The position numbers and the translations under genes are program-made. Under the pieces are notes generated by a model. It did not search any database. It was not told the origin of the DNA and saw nothing but the letters and a program-made list of their open reading frames with translations. A stretch of 64,000 bases of DNA from assembly GCA_959347315.1 (NCBI GenBank), contig OY365808.1, positions 8,201,979 through 8,265,978 of the forward strand, given 5' to 3'. The DNA comes from Bimastos eiseni (Eukaryota > Annelida > Clitellata > Crassiclitellata > Lumbricidae). Of this stretch, positions 11,463 through 24,600 are shown in pieces. Numbering within the stretch: the first letter of the stretch is position 1; every line of letters begins with the position of its first letter.

Positions 11463-14395
11463 CCACAATAGAGATACGAAAAGTAACACTGAAATCTGCT
11501 TGATCTTTTCATTCAATAGATTCAAAAGTAAAAACTCATCAGTCAGCAGTCAGCAGCCAGCACTCAGATAAACTAGAAAAACCATAATTTTAAAATAAAA
11601 ATATAACACGGCTTAGAGATAGAATGCTAAATCAAACAACTTGATCAAAGTAAAACAAACAGCAGATAAGAAACCCATTAAAGATGTATCATGACAAATT
11701 TCTTGTTTTTAGACGCATAATATTTTGATAATTTCGGTAGAAGTAAAATTGTAACTTCTTCTCAAAATTTCTTTGCTTTTTGAAGCACACTAACAAGTTA
11801 GACCATATAACGAGCATCTCACAAAATCCAACGTGCTGACCAGAGAAATGGCTAGAGAAAAAAGGTTCCACTCCAGTTGGTAAGCAGGTGGTCTGGTCTT
11901 CCCTTGGAAGACGAACTATTCAAATAAAATGCTAAAAACGGTAAATTCGAATGGCAAACTGGATCGACGATGCGTCAAGTGACCTTCCCAGAACAAAATA
12001 TCACATACGCACCTGACCTGCAGTTCATATCAATGAGCACCTCACTGGAGCCAATCTCTCAATAACCACCTATGCTATAAATCTTTACATAACTTCAATG
12101 GTTAGGTTGGGAATATTAGTTTACTTTGAATATAAAAACCTGACATGGGACTCTAAGTAGCACAAAACAAACAATTACAATTTAGAGCTTACAACACATA
12201 TCCTTGCTCCTAAATCAATTTCTATAACCTAGCCTAGATGTTATTTACTCAAACTACAACATAAGAAAACTAGAATCCTATAGAAGTGAGGTTGTCCTGT
12301 AAACCGTCACACATACTTGATTAGATGTACTGATTCAGATGAATGGAACAGAATATCCCAAGACTGTCTCAGTCTCTCAAAACTAAAGCTGGTCAAACAT
12401 CAGTTATATAGCCCCATTTTTTGTTTCTCATAGTCAAGGTTTAATGCTTAATACTAGTAAGTTAAAAATCGTACATGTATAAAGAGACTTACAGTAGGAA
12501 TAAACTGAACGAAATAACTCCATCGAACAACTGAAAATGTATATATGTGACCCTAACCAACGGGATTCTTGTTGTCCCTTTTAAGGGTTCCCTTTTGCAA
12601 CCAATAGTAAACTTTTTCTTCATGCAGCGAGATGATACTCTCTAATTTTTTGGACCAATGAATCGATCGTCATGGTTAAACACACAAACGTACATAAATG
12701 AGTTGGTTGACTTAAGAAAATGGTTTACACCCTTTACTTGAAATGGTGCGTATACATTAGTTAAAGCTCACAGTTACTGGTAAATTTTACTAAAGGGGAA
12801 AAGTGGCTAGCTCTCACAGGTAAAGAGTTAATATGCTAAAAATAAATAATACTGGAAAAACAAATAATATATGGATTAGTAGAAAACTTATGTGCTTATA
12901 ATAATAAAACTCTGATTATATGCCTAGATAAAAAAATACAAAAAATCAATCAACAAGTGTTTTAATTTGCAGAATGATAAAATGTTAAGAGAAAGATCTT
13001 GATGTTGGGTGACGGACGACTGCAGAACAGGTCAGGTCAAAGATCGTGCTGATAAACCCTAGACAGATATGAAGATAAGATACAATAAAACATCATTGCT
13101 TATGAAAGCCTCACTCACTGGGATCATGCTGCTTGTTAAAAATCAGACTGAAATAGTGAAGATGCAACTAGCAGGATCCATCCACACAGACCCCTGTCTG
13201 AGCTTAACCAAAGAATAATAGAAAACAGCCAGAAACAACTTCTAACACAAATGGGGAACTTCTATAGCTCCATGGTAATGATCTTCAAGGCATCAATCGG
13301 CAGTTACTACCACATTCCAGGGCAACTCGAAAGCCAGGAAGGAATTACAGAAAAATATATAATGAAACAGCCTACAGAGGATGTGAGTCCTGGAAATGTT
13401 GGATTTGGGGTTGAGATCTGAAGGTCAGAATAGACTTTGAAGAGTTAATGTTTGTCAAAAGTGTTTCAGAGTTAAGAGTCAGCAGGAGAAGAGTAAAGAG
13501 TCTGCAGGAAGTTGTCTATGTGCACAAAATAGTCAGGAATACTCAGAATTGGAAGAACTGGTCAAAGTGTTTGCAGCCAGCATAGACTTAAAAAAGTACA
13601 GTTGTTCATCATTTATTTCAAAAATGTTGTCATAGTGACCTGATTTTCCTAGAACAACACTTAAATTATATCCCAATTTAGCATCATTTCTTTATTTTCA
13701 TGGATCACTTCTCATCAGGTTTGAAAATATTGTATCTTGCTGCATAAGCAAAAAGCGATATAAGTAGAATGACAAGAAATTGTAAACTCCGTTTCTCAAC
13801 AGAAGGAGCAAAGCTAATGACCGGATTTTGGTTCCTTGCGTCGGCTTTGTTCCTGAAAGGTGCAGCCGACAGCGGAACATCAGCAGAGGCTCACAGAGGC
13901 CAACAGAAGCAGCAGGACAAGAGTTTTGGCAATTCCCTCATCAAAAGGTTACGGACAGGCAGTGATGGAGCGACTGGGCAAGCATTATTATTTATTGGTC
14001 TCCGAGGAGAACAAGAGACCAACCAGAGGTGCTCCAAAGGCTTCCGTGAACAAAACAGGTCAACCAAGCAAGCAAGGGACAGAATTCCTGAGAATCAGAG
14101 CCGCACCCCGTCCCCTCCGTCTTCACTGACCAACTCCCCACCCCCTAAATGACAATGACACCGGATAGGTCATTCATTCGGACTTGTCAGCGCGGCACCG
14201 GAGGGTGGAGATTACCCCGAAGGAAATATAGACGCGCCCAATCTACTGAGCATATCAACCAGACTACCAGATTATCAGCGAACAGAAGACGCGCCGTCAT
14301 AGACAGAAGAAAGCAGAGAGGCAGAAGGAAAGGCACAGCCAGCAGACGACGCTGGCAGACAGGGTACCAGTCTAATTATACACCAGGTTGAAGTG
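11463..14395. other. Non-coding region
   Basis: No gene is recognisable. The overlapping open frames at 13769-14391 are moderately long but have no domain signature, no clear splice context and no codon pattern that stands out. Confidence 0.5.
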
Positions 14396-14397
14396 GG

Positions 14398-14495
14398 TGA
14401 TAAGGCAAGCAGAGAACGCTTATCTTGGCTTTTATCTTGCCCTATCGCAGTTTGCCATCTCCACATTAATGGATTAATTCAGGATTGTCTTATCT
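14398..14495. promoter_or_regulatory. Cluster of four GATA-factor sites
   Basis: Four WGATAR matches lie within 98 bp: TGATAA at 14398-14403 and TTATCT (AGATAA on minus) at 14420-14425, 14432-14437 and 14490-14495. A fifth, AGATAA, is at 14645-14650. Chance expectation is about one per 512 bp counting both strands. The last site sits in CTTATCTGCTC, a string also found in the cluster at 20.8 kb. It lies within the presumed first intron of the minus-strand FOG-like gene. An enhancer is inferred, not shown. Confidence 0.4.
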
Positions 14496-14559
14496 GCTCC
14501 AGTCAGAGACTGCTGTAATCTTTTTATATCTATAGTCTGATGTTATACAGAAATGAAAA

Positions 14560-15055
14560 ATGTTGGTCGATAGGATCTTTTCGCTGGGCCAGCAGATCGG
14601 ACCCTGTCAGTTGCGCGTTGTGGGTTTGTGCGTGTGTTCAGATGAGATAAGACCGACTCTGATTTTAATTGTTGATAGAGACCGCTGTGCCTGCCTGTCC
14701 GACCGCCTGCCTGCCTGCCTCGCCCGACGGACGGACCGACGCCGTGGCAGCGTAGGTCCTCCACCAGCCCGGGTCAGAGCCCCTCACAGCAACGCCTGAG
14801 ACATGAGACGAACGCGGGATGCATTGTGAAGCCATTATGTCAGTGGCATATTTCAACTGGAAACCAAAGGTTGCCACTGGCTCCCCCGGAATCAGTGAAA
14901 TATCGATCAGGTTTCAGGGTTCCTCGCGAAAAAAATAAACAGCTTACTGGATGAATCATGTCCGGAATTATCTCTCACTGAAATGACTTCTTTGCCTTCC
15001 AATCAATGTGAAATACTGCAGCGATCAAAAAGCTCCGACAAGGTTTAACCATACA
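14560..15055. other. CpG-richer stretch without recognisable gene
   Basis: It includes a CCTG-repeat patch (14696-14725) and GC-rich sequence up to about 14815. Frames on both strands are open for 60-80 codons but show no domain. Confidence 0.4.
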
Positions 15056-15069
15056 ATATGATATGGTAC

Positions 15070-15250
15070 AACTGTATTTGATATCTTCCTCTCCTTTCGA
15101 AGTTCAGAAGTGTACACGAGACCACATGGCAATATCTGTAAATGAAGGACTTCCTCCAGGTCCTTACACAGTGATAGCCTCAGCAAAGGCTTGAACTGGT
15201 ACACTTTGCGATGCAAGCCACGCACTCTCACCATTTAGCTACTGTGCCTC
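15070..15250 (-). repeat. tRNA-derived SINE copy
   Basis: Read on the minus strand, a tRNA-like head (AGTAGCTAAATGG as A-box region, GTTCAAGCC as B box) is followed by a body containing GGACCT, then a sequence matching TGTRCACTTCTGA. The same order occurs in the copies near 17.4 and 17.6 kb. The copy is diverged. A pol III promoter of tRNA origin is inferred from the boxes. Confidence 0.55.
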
Positions 15251-17345
15251 GATTACAAAGTCTTAACTGCACCAAGAAAACGAGCTAAGCATAGAGTGTT
15301 ATCTCAAAAAGTGAACAGAGATTACCAGTACAGACCCGTTTCTTAATGTTAACCAGCTTTTTTCTGAAAAAAAGTAATCAGGCAATTTACCTGTGTTCAT
15401 TGCCGGATTAACCAGTAGGCACATTCTGCATGTGCATATGATAGGACCTCCCAGTCAAAGCGGCCCAGAGATTGTCCGTCAAAATGGTTTGATCTCAAAA
15501 TAGCTGCAACTTTGTCCTCGGTAATTTAACATGTATACTTTAATTAAATTTTGTAACTAAATACGTATGCCTATTTTTAGAGTGTGCTGAGTAATCACAT
15601 GTAGTCAAAGCACAGTTATTGTCTAAGAAATAAGCGCACTTCCAATGTATACTTCATGTCAATGTTTTGTGTACATATTTGATTTACATTTTTGGCAAAA
15701 GAGATTTTTGTCAATTTGTAAGAGTAATAACTAATGAGCATCGTAGATATGTAGACTAGTATACTATAATATTTGAGCTGATAATATTATCTCAAATTGC
15801 GAATTAGTATATGGGGGTGAATGACAATTAGTCATAGAAATCATCAACTGAAGTTAAATTAGACTTAGTGAATTACCCCATGATCAGTTCTTCAGAATTC
15901 AGACCTGCTGAATAAATAGTAAGCCTAGTGAAAACCCACTTCGTAAAACTGAACTACTAGCAATAATAAACTTTACTAGCTTCTCTCAGTCTCTGCAGAA
16001 AGAAGTACCTCAGGGCAAAAATATTATTTCACTACTAGATTACACTCATTATGATATAGTATCATTTATTATAGTAGTTAATAATATCCTCAGAATCCCT
16101 TCCCTTGGAGGCGCCTAGATTAAACACTAGCCATTTATTGAAAAAATGCACCACAAAACTGGTTTCAATGACTAAGTCCCAAGAAACAATTTCCAATTGA
16201 AACATGCCAATCACAAACTTGGAGCAGAAGCAGTCCATAAACCAAATTCGACGACCAGCGAACCTTACCACAATGGACAGTAATTCTACTCTATTTCCAA
16301 CTGTCATCAATACACACCCACCTTGTGGCTCACAATGAGCCCATATCGGACCCATATTTGACCCGTGCAGAGCCCATATGGGTCCCATCTAATGACCATA
16401 GAAATGCAGCCAACCAAAAGAATGCAAAATAAATACAATCACAAAGTCAAACAAGTGTACCATTTTGTTGCAAACTATCGGTACTTAAGCGACATGACCA
16501 ATTCTGACATTCCTTTCATAAGTGGTGTAAGAAGTTTAGAATCTATTGCTAAGGGAGAAGTCCGTCTAATTAGTTCTAAACAACTGCCTATATACATGCA
16601 TATAGCAATTGTCTATATATATATAGCAATAAGTTTCTAATCAACTGCCTATATATATAGCAATAATTATAAATAACGATATCACAGCAGGAAATGCAGT
16701 TATCAGTATATGGTAAATAACTATTGAAATGTGTGTGGCCAGCATATTGGGATCCTGGTCAGTTCTGATGAGGCCAAGAAGACCCTAGAGCTTCCCAAAA
16801 TCATGAAGCGAGTCAAGCTCTAAGCAAATAGATAATCATCAAGGGGTTAGGATAAGGTGATGTGTACCGGCCATCTTGCAGACAAAGCTGTGTCATTACG
16901 GCCAGCTGTCTATCAAGAGATCAAGTTCAGAGACAAACATTAGAACAGCCTCTACTCTTCAGTTAGTCTCAGAAAAGCTCTTTTGCCTCCTTTGTGTCTT
17001 AGTGTACCTAAACACAGTACATCCCTCAGCTCACTTGACCCCTGCCCTCTGAACCACGACCTGACCAAGTCTTAATCTTCTTCAATTTGACCAAGCACCT
17101 ACCAAACTATTTAATTATCCTGTCAGTTTTTTAGTTTTTCGGCATTGACTTCCTTTGCTTCATATTACACAAAACAATGGAATCTCATTGAAATTAATTA
17201 GTATGTCTCGCAAACAGTGAACAAAATAAGAGACTAATTTACTTATTTTAACTTATTATTTCATTCCGCCTTTCTTAGAAAGTACTAACCTAATGAGCTG
17301 TTCAAAAGTTGAATACAATACAACTACATATTTATATTTACTTAT

Positions 17346-17546
17346 TCTGAAATATGATATTGCCCTTCTTCCAACTTTTTGCTCAGAAGTGCACACGCCT
17401 TGACGGTGCAATTGCAGTTGTACTGCAGAACAATAATTGCTCAAGGTCCCTATAGTGATGCCTTGGACGAGGATGGAAACGGCTCACTCAGCTCACACTG
17501 AGCGTTACGGCCCGACCACTCTAACCAATCGGCCACCGTGTCACAC
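17346..17546 (-). repeat. SINE, most complete copy
   Basis: On the minus strand it begins with GGTGGCCGATTGGTTAGAG (A-box region) and continues with AGGGACCTTGAGCAA, then TGTGCACTTCTGAG. It ends with GAAGGGCAATATCATATTTC. The same 3' module recurs at 30695-30795 and 56855-57010, and the head recurs at 17561-17713. This repetition identifies a dispersed SINE family. Its name cannot be given from sequence alone. Confidence 0.65.
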
Positions 17547-17560
17547 ATGACATTACGTTA

Positions 17561-17713
17561 CAAAGTTCAGAAGAGCACACACGTACACTCATACAGATGG
17601 CACATATCTAGACAACTATGGGCAAAGCACTTGCTCAAGGTCCCTGCACAGTAACTACCTTGAGCAGATGCGGATCAAACCGGTACTCTAATCAATCGGC
17701 CACCATGCAACAC
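17561..17713 (-). repeat. SINE, second copy in tandem
   Basis: It has the same orientation as the copy ending at 17546, 14 bp away. The head is GGTGGCCGATTGATTAGAG, with B box GGTTTGATCC (complement of 17672-17681), then AGGGACCTTGAGCAA and a diverged GTGCTCTTCTGAA segment. It lacks the GAAGGGCAATATC tail. Two same-strand copies side by side suggest either insertion next to an existing copy or a dimer. Confidence 0.65.
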
Positions 17714-17754
17714 AAGTTCAGAGGCATTAAAGGTTATGCGATTGTCCAATAATT

Positions 17755-17905
17755 GCTATGTCAGATATGTAGCTGCCAAGTTATTGTTATGTTACATAAA
17801 TATCATGTAGAGCTGTCCAAAATTGTTATGCTACATGTGTAGTTATCCAATTTTTATTGTTATGCTACATGTGTAGCTGGTCAACGTTTATGTTACATCA
17901 CATCA
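17755..17905. repeat. Degenerate ~45-bp tandem repeat
   Basis: Three to four diverged copies of a unit with TTGTTATGCTACATGTGTAG followed by CTGTCCAA. Confidence 0.7.
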
Positions 17906-18540
17906 ATATTCTTGTGCCCAACCCAAAGACAAGGTTGGACTCCAGGAATAACCTGTCCAATACAGCCACAGAATTGTACCTACAGTGCAGCCCTTGGATT
18001 TAAACTGTCTCCTGATTAAAATCCCAGTAGTACAGCCTTGGAATTTACTGCCAAGTTCTGCACATTTTTGTCAATTCTTTCGTTTCATTTGGGTCTAAAC
18101 TTAAAACTCATAGATCTCCTTCATGAGTTTTCTCATCCACCGTGGCATCAATATATGGACTTCGCTGATCTATTGCATGTCGGCCACAGGGCCTCTCCAT
18201 TTCAATGCTATTTTTGACTATGCTTTAACTTGAAGGAAACCTCATTGATGCCTTGTATAATACGATAAGAGGACTAAGTAAGTCATAAGATTAGATTAGA
18301 TTATCTCTGTTGGCTGTGGAAGTTCACAGGACATTGAACGTAAAACTTCAACGCTGCAATCAACTGCATAATATCATAATTAGGCCAACCTTTTTGCCTT
18401 TCAACATTTGATGAACCTGTAAATGTTAGGATAAGCTGTGACACGAGTCTCCTGGGAGGTATGTGAAACAATGTTCAACCAATTTCATAACAAACTTCAT
18501 ATAGCAGTTGATTTTATTAAAGCTGGCTGCAGGCTAGTAT

Positions 18541-18542
18541 AA

Positions 18543-18613
<71 letters not shown>

Positions 18614-18668
18614 TGTGTGTGTATCTCAAATACAAATATAAATATACATATATATATATATATATATA
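18541..18668. repeat. (TA)n(TG)n compound microsatellite
   Basis: A TA run (18543-18582) is followed by TG (18583-18622), then a second TA run at 18645-18669. A GGTGCTATATAAAT motif of LINE-tail type follows at 18775-18788. Confidence 0.95.
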
Positions 18669-18669
18669 T

Positions 18670-19868
18670 TTTAATTACTATGGCACATACACATGTCTAA
18701 AATAAATTTGAGCTACATTATTGTATTGCATGATACATATAATTTAGATATATAAAATTATATACATCCAGAATGGTGCTATATAAATCACGTTTTAGAT
18801 TACATTACCTTATTCTACATGAAAGGACAAGAAGTGCAGATATCCTCTGGTGTGTTAAGGAAATTCCCATCGGCAGAGGGAGGGAGTGACACAGCCGCTG
18901 AACACAGAGATAGCGAAGATAAGAGAAGTGAGGCCAAATATAAGAAGAACGGTTGGCTGGAATACTTAGCAGGACGTCTTTCTCATCCAGGCAATTTCTG
19001 CTTAACAAAAGGATTTCATTATCTAAAGAACCTTGTTAAGCAAAGAACATTGAACCCAAGCCACCTGGAATAGTTAAGCAGCAGGTACATCTCCCATTTC
19101 TGCCTATTGCGCCTCATTCCTCTGGTCTTTTAAGAACAAGCTCCCTACTTAAAGAACAACTCCGCTGCTTAAGAACCCTGCTGTCTAACAGAACAGCCCA
19201 ATTTCTAAGCAACCCAGCTGCTTTCAAGAACAGCCTAGTAGCTCACAGCTGTTAAGAGCAATCCAGCTGCTTTTAAGAACAACTGGGCTTCTCAAGAACA
19301 ACCTAACTGCTTAAAAGCAATCCAGCTGCCTTTAAAGAACACCTGTATGCTATTAAGCCACTGTTGGACATTTCAAACGCAAACACTCTCGTTCTTTATG
19401 GCTACAACAGTCGTTAGGTGTTTTCCATGCTTTGTTTAATCATGCCATAGAAAACTTAGCTCATACTTTCAATCACAAGAAATGCTACTTGTCACCGGAT
19501 TGGCCAACTTTGTCTAACTGCTAAGACAGTTGGGAACTACACTATGAGAAATTAGCTGTTACTATCATTTTAGGTTTCAAACTAACTTCAATGTGTGTAT
19601 GTGCATGCGTGCGTGCTTTCATACTCAAAAGGAGGTGCTTAAACTGCATACATATATGTGTGTAACAATTGGAGTCATAGTAAAAGGTCTGTTTGTCTGA
19701 AATATCAAAACTGTTTCAGGCAGCACAAATAAATGGAATTGTATAAATTTGATATAGGCTTACATTGCATCATCTTATGAAGTCCATTAAACGCTTCAAG
19801 TCAGTCAGGAAGTCGATCGGATGGAATTTGGTCAACCAGTCTGTCATTCTGTCAATTCCTCACTCAGC
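18670..19868. other. Non-coding with degenerate repeats
   Basis: 19125-19350 consists of diverged copies, spaced roughly 27-30 bp, of a unit like AAGAACARCCYAGCTGCTT. An open frame at 18819-19073 has no recognisable family and is not supported as a gene. Confidence 0.55.
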
Positions 19869-20095
19869 CGGTCATTTGAGTAGGTCATTTTGGTCAGTCA
19901 TTTGAGTAGGTCATTTTGGTCAGTCATTTGAGTAGGTCGTTTTGGTCAGTCATTATGAGTAGGTCATTTTGGGCAGCCATTTGAGCAGGTAGTTTTGGTC
20001 GGTCATTTGAGTAGGTCATTTTGGTCTGTCATTTGATTAGGTCATTTAGGTTGGTCATTTGAGTAGGTCATTTTGGTCAGTCATTCAAGTTGGTT
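19869..20095. repeat. 26-bp minisatellite
   Basis: About eight copies of a unit of about 26 bp containing GGTCATTTTGGTCAGTCATT and then TGAGTA, with moderate divergence. It is non-coding. Confidence 0.9.
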
Positions 20096-20806
20096 TGTTG
20101 GGCCACTCACTTTTAAGATCCACCCATAAAGTAATCATAATCTCCTAACTTCAAAAGCGCCACTCAAAAGAAAAGTGAAGGGCCCCAACTTATTCACAAA
20201 TGCTGAGTCGAATCCATGGAGTTGTTCAAAGGATAGTCCAGAATAGGTATGTGTCCCATTTCCAGAGAGGGGGAAGAATAGCTCTTAATTTAAGGCGTGT
20301 GACATTTCTTAAAAAGCCGCATACGATTAGGGATAGATTTGGAAGGCAGAGTGCAACCCATCCTAGGATATGAGAAGTACAAAGTGATATATGCATGTTT
20401 TATGTGATGAAATGGTATAACACAGTGTTAATGCCTAAATGATGTATCTATGTAGCGGGCCACATTATATAGCCCCTTTCAAGAGCCTGTGAGAAGCGGT
20501 GGAACACCTCACGAGCAAACATACCATCCCCATGCACCATAAACCTATCAACCACATCAACATTAATATACGGCCCACAAACATCGGGTGACTGAAAAAT
20601 ATGAATCTACAGAATGATCGGCGTGGTTGTTGTCTTTGTAAAATTTTGAGTTTACTGTTCGAGAGAACATGATACAAGGAAAGAGCCACAAACTGGGGCA
20701 GACCCCTAGGCTCATCCCCAGCAAACCAGCAGTTCTATAAATATTCCAGCTTTATATGCCATTTGGTAAACAAGTTTTTCCAGCAAGCCGTCGTCCAGAC
20801 AAGAAC

Positions 20807-20902
20807 CTATCTTATCTGCTCTTATCAATAATCTCTTATCTCCAGTCTCAATCTTCCATCCGGCTGCACGAGACCTTATCAGCGGAGCTGCCAACCTTAT
20901 CT
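20807..20902. promoter_or_regulatory. Dense GATA-site cluster, possible enhancer
   Basis: Six WGATAR motifs lie in 96 bp, all in the same orientation (minus): CTATCT at 20807-20812, TTATCT at 20812-20817, TTATCA at 20822-20827, TTATCT at 20836-20841, TTATCA at 20876-20881 and TTATCT at 20897-20902. The sequence is not a simple tandem array: spacings are irregular and the flanks are complex. It sits about 4.3 kb inside the presumed first intron of the FOG-like gene. GATA-dependent enhancer function is an inference. Confidence 0.5.
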
Positions 20903-21163
20903 GACCAATTTTATTCATATCTAAATTGTAATCAGTAAATGCTGTCCAGAGGTTTTCTGATAACACGGCGAGACTGACCCGACTTGGTACACGATACTAC
21001 CCACGGCAAGCCTACAAGGCCTTCATTATCCTTTAAACAGCCCAGCTCCAAGCGTATACGGCCTGAACATAAATGGGGGTTTGGAAAGTTGAAACTCCAA
21101 GCGTTCAACCCCCACACTGTCATACAGTACAGTTCAGGCGGCAATACTAAGTCTTCAACAGAC

Positions 21164-21248
21164 GCATAAATGTCTGATCTGTCAGTTGCATAAATGTCTG
21201 ATCTGTCATTCACATAAATGTCTGATCTGTCGTTCACATAAATGTCTT
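21164..21248. repeat. 24-bp minisatellite
   Basis: Three full copies and one partial copy of CATAAATGTCTGATCTGTC plus five bases. Confidence 0.9.
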
Positions 21249-21515
21249 CATCGTTTGATCAGTTAATGAGGAACACAATGACTGTCAACCTGTCATTTCG
21301 ACATTGCTGCTCAGCTTAGAATGCTTTAATAGGCAGCTAAATAGATCTGACGTTAGTTTAGGGAAGAATCGAGAATTAGGTCCAATTAACAATGCCAGAG
21401 ACTGATATTAATTACAAAACCTTGGTCGTAAATATATAACAAAAGAATATTTATTATTATGATTTAAATCCCAATGACAAAGCATATAAAGATAAAATGC
21501 AGCCCAAAAGTTCAA

Positions 21516-21662
21516 GGCACAAAGGTGCATTTTCAAAGGCACAAAGGTGCATTTTCAAAGGCATCAAAAAGCATTTTCGAAGGCATCGAAAAGCATTTTT
21601 GAAGGCATCAAAAAGCATTTTCGAAGGCATGAATGCATTTTAGAGGCCTTCTAAAGCATTTT
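21516..21662. repeat. 22-bp minisatellite
   Basis: About seven copies of a 22-bp unit, GGCAYMAAAAAGCATTTTCG plus AA. The first two copies carry GGCACAAAGGTGCATTTTC and the later copies GGCATCAAAAAGCATT. Confidence 0.9.
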
Positions 21663-24600
21663 TTTATTGGCTATCATGAGGCCACAAGACTTCATGTACC
21701 AAGTTCTCTAAAACTGATAAACAATTACATAGCACCTATAAAAACTCAATCAAATCATTTTTATTAAATAATGATGCTAATTCTAGCAATCACCTCAGGG
21801 TCTAGAATTCAATTCTTTGTGCACTGAGCAAAGTAGACAATTTTTCTTTAGACCCTGCAACCTTTAAGGGAATTTCAAGCTGTTTTGCCAGATTTGCAGT
21901 TCTTTTTGGCACTTTTGAAGTAACAAAAAGCATTTCTAGATCACAGACTAGTTAGTCAACAATGTGCTGTATTGTACTGTATTTTCTTTTATTGAAAAAG
22001 AAATATCGCTCTCAAAACGCAGCGACTTACAATCTCATGATATTACAGTGGTATCAAACAGTCACTCAGTCATTGAGTTTATTAGGCCTAACTTCATGAA
22101 AAGTTCAGTCTGTGGGAACTGTGGACTCTAAGGGGACATGAGAGTGAATAATATTTGGATATTTTTGTAGAGTAATCTGAGTATAAAGTTCTTTTTGTCC
22201 CTATCTGGGAGATCAAATAGGTGAGGTGTTGCAGCTCTTGCTCACAGGTTGTATTTAGTTTCCGGTCTCTCATGGCATGTAAATTCACCAGTTTTTCTAA
22301 ATGACGATCAAGCAATTTCACTAATCATAATAGAAAAATAATCTATGGTCAGCCTTTGGACTAGTGTTAATTACTGAATGTAAACTTCCTCTCATTTGAA
22401 TAGGACATGGTCATTCTGTTTCTCCAATCTGTAACTAGAAAATTTCAAAACTAGTACACATTACTGCAGCAGCACAGCAATTTAGGTGATAATTAGTCAA
22501 CACTAATTAATCCAGTACAAACAAAAACTTAGGAGAACAATAAAAAAAAATCGAATTTGGGTGTCATACCTTGTTTAAAGCTATGCAAGGAGGAAGGCAG
22601 ATGTGAATAAAAAATTGAGAAAAAAACCCATCCCCATAGGGGCACAGTATGAACTAAAAGTGAGGGAAGATTTTTCACCAACATCCTGCAAGAGTCATGC
22701 CCTGCTTTCATTAAACCTTCTCCTTCAAAAACTCTACTGCCGGGAGGTAGAGAGGGAACATCAGAAAACAATCAAAGAATATGCAAGTTTTTAAACTGTC
22801 ACCTAACGTCAAACGAATGCTCAGATATACAATCTAGGAAAGCTTATCAGCTATCACTAGCTTATCACTGGTTTAGGAAATTGACTGATAACCACAGAAC
22901 ATCAGAGTCAGACCTGTCATATTTTTGCCACTCGCGTGAAAGCTGGGCCAGTACACGAAATCTGTTTAGATTTCAACTCCAGGTACATTATAATCTCGAG
23001 AGATTTCTACATCGCCCAAAAACAAATATCTTTAGAACTGTTGTACAAGTTATATAGCTTTCTTCCAAGACAATTCCATTTCTTCAGTACTCAGATATTT
23101 ATATCCATGAACCTATATCCATGAAACCATATCGCAGAAACCCATGGAACCCGTATCACAGGAACCAATGGAACCTGTATCCCTGGAACCCTAATTGCTG
23201 AAGGCTGATCATGAAGCAAGAGAAACTGATTGCAGCTGAAGGACATCAATTAACTCCAAGACAAAATTGTATTAAGAAAATGACTAGGTCAGCTTAATGC
23301 AGTAATGAGATCTACATGAAGATGACCCTCATTTACCTTGTATACCTGAAATCTAGTGCTCTCTGCCCAGAAAGCACTTACCAAAATTAAACATTTAACC
23401 CAGGTCTTTGCATACCCCTATCTCCGCGTTGGCCAATACAGTCAAGTCTTTGGCACTGTCTGTATTTATTGCCATACTGAAATAACGTTTGAATTAAATC
23501 ACAATAATTAACAATAAGTTCAACAAAAACATCATGTTAAAGTTGGTCTGTGTGTATTTTCTTTCAAAAAACTACTCACATTGTTTTGGGAAGTCTTTAA
23601 ACCTTGTTTTAAGGTAATATCATTCAAATAAAACATCTGGCGATCTAATGAAGGAGTATTTCCAAATTCAACGATTTTGTTATATCTCGATCAATGGTTC
23701 ACTGTGGATCACCAAATGGACCATTACATCACATCATGTGGCTACTTCACACTGCTTCCACCTTGATCACTGTAACTTCTTCTTCTTCAATCTGAATTCC
23801 TGGTCGTACACTCATCCCTATTATGGACCCACTACCATCACCATATTGAAATTCCTTGAACATCTCAAACAATCAAGCTCATTCACCCTTACTCAATGTG
23901 GCTGAAATCAAATTTTGCGAGGCAAGTATCATCAGAATCGATTCAATGTTCTAATCCTACCCACTGACTTGGTGGTGTATTCCAACCTTCTTTCCACGCC
24001 TCCACTTTTTGACTAAGCAAAATCACCCTTTAGCCAATAGCAGAGACACAGTGGCCAAGTCATATTCATTGTGGAAGAAATTATACTCAATAGCAATAGT
24101 TTTTAATTAAATAGGAGGCTTAGCTAGCAAACTAGCGAGAAATTCAGATTGGGAATCAAGCCCTATACACCAAAAACAATCTGAACACAATCAGGGCTCT
24201 AAGCCATAGAATAATTTCCTAAAGTCTCCTTGAAATATCTTTTGCCCATTATTATTTTTATCACTTTTTATAGTACATTAATAATCATTATAATTATCAT
24301 TATTATTAGTAAATTTATAAAATTAAAAAAATAAACCTTTAAATGTTATCATAATACATAAAACAAATCTTTAAATTGTCATAATTTGACAAATAAATCT
24401 TAAAATGTTATATTGTCATAATTTAAAAAGAAATCCTTAAATTGTTATACTGCTATAATTCGCCTAATATAAAAGAAATGAACCAAACAATACAAGAACA
24501 CATGGCAAATTTAGTTTTTTATAAATTAGATCTTGAAAGCCTCATGAAAAGTACTGTACTCTGCAAAAAGCAAAGAACAGCTCGTAACTGGGAGTTGACA

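Noticed and set aside
13769..14391. Overlapping 80-127-codon frames
   Set aside because: Several frames open at once, no recognisable family, no splice context. Probably chance in a stop-poor patch.
22094..22321. 75-codon minus-strand frame as an exon of the FOG-like gene
   Set aside because: No zinc-finger or other signature and no clear acceptor/donor pair; cannot be linked to the exon at 25.2 kb.
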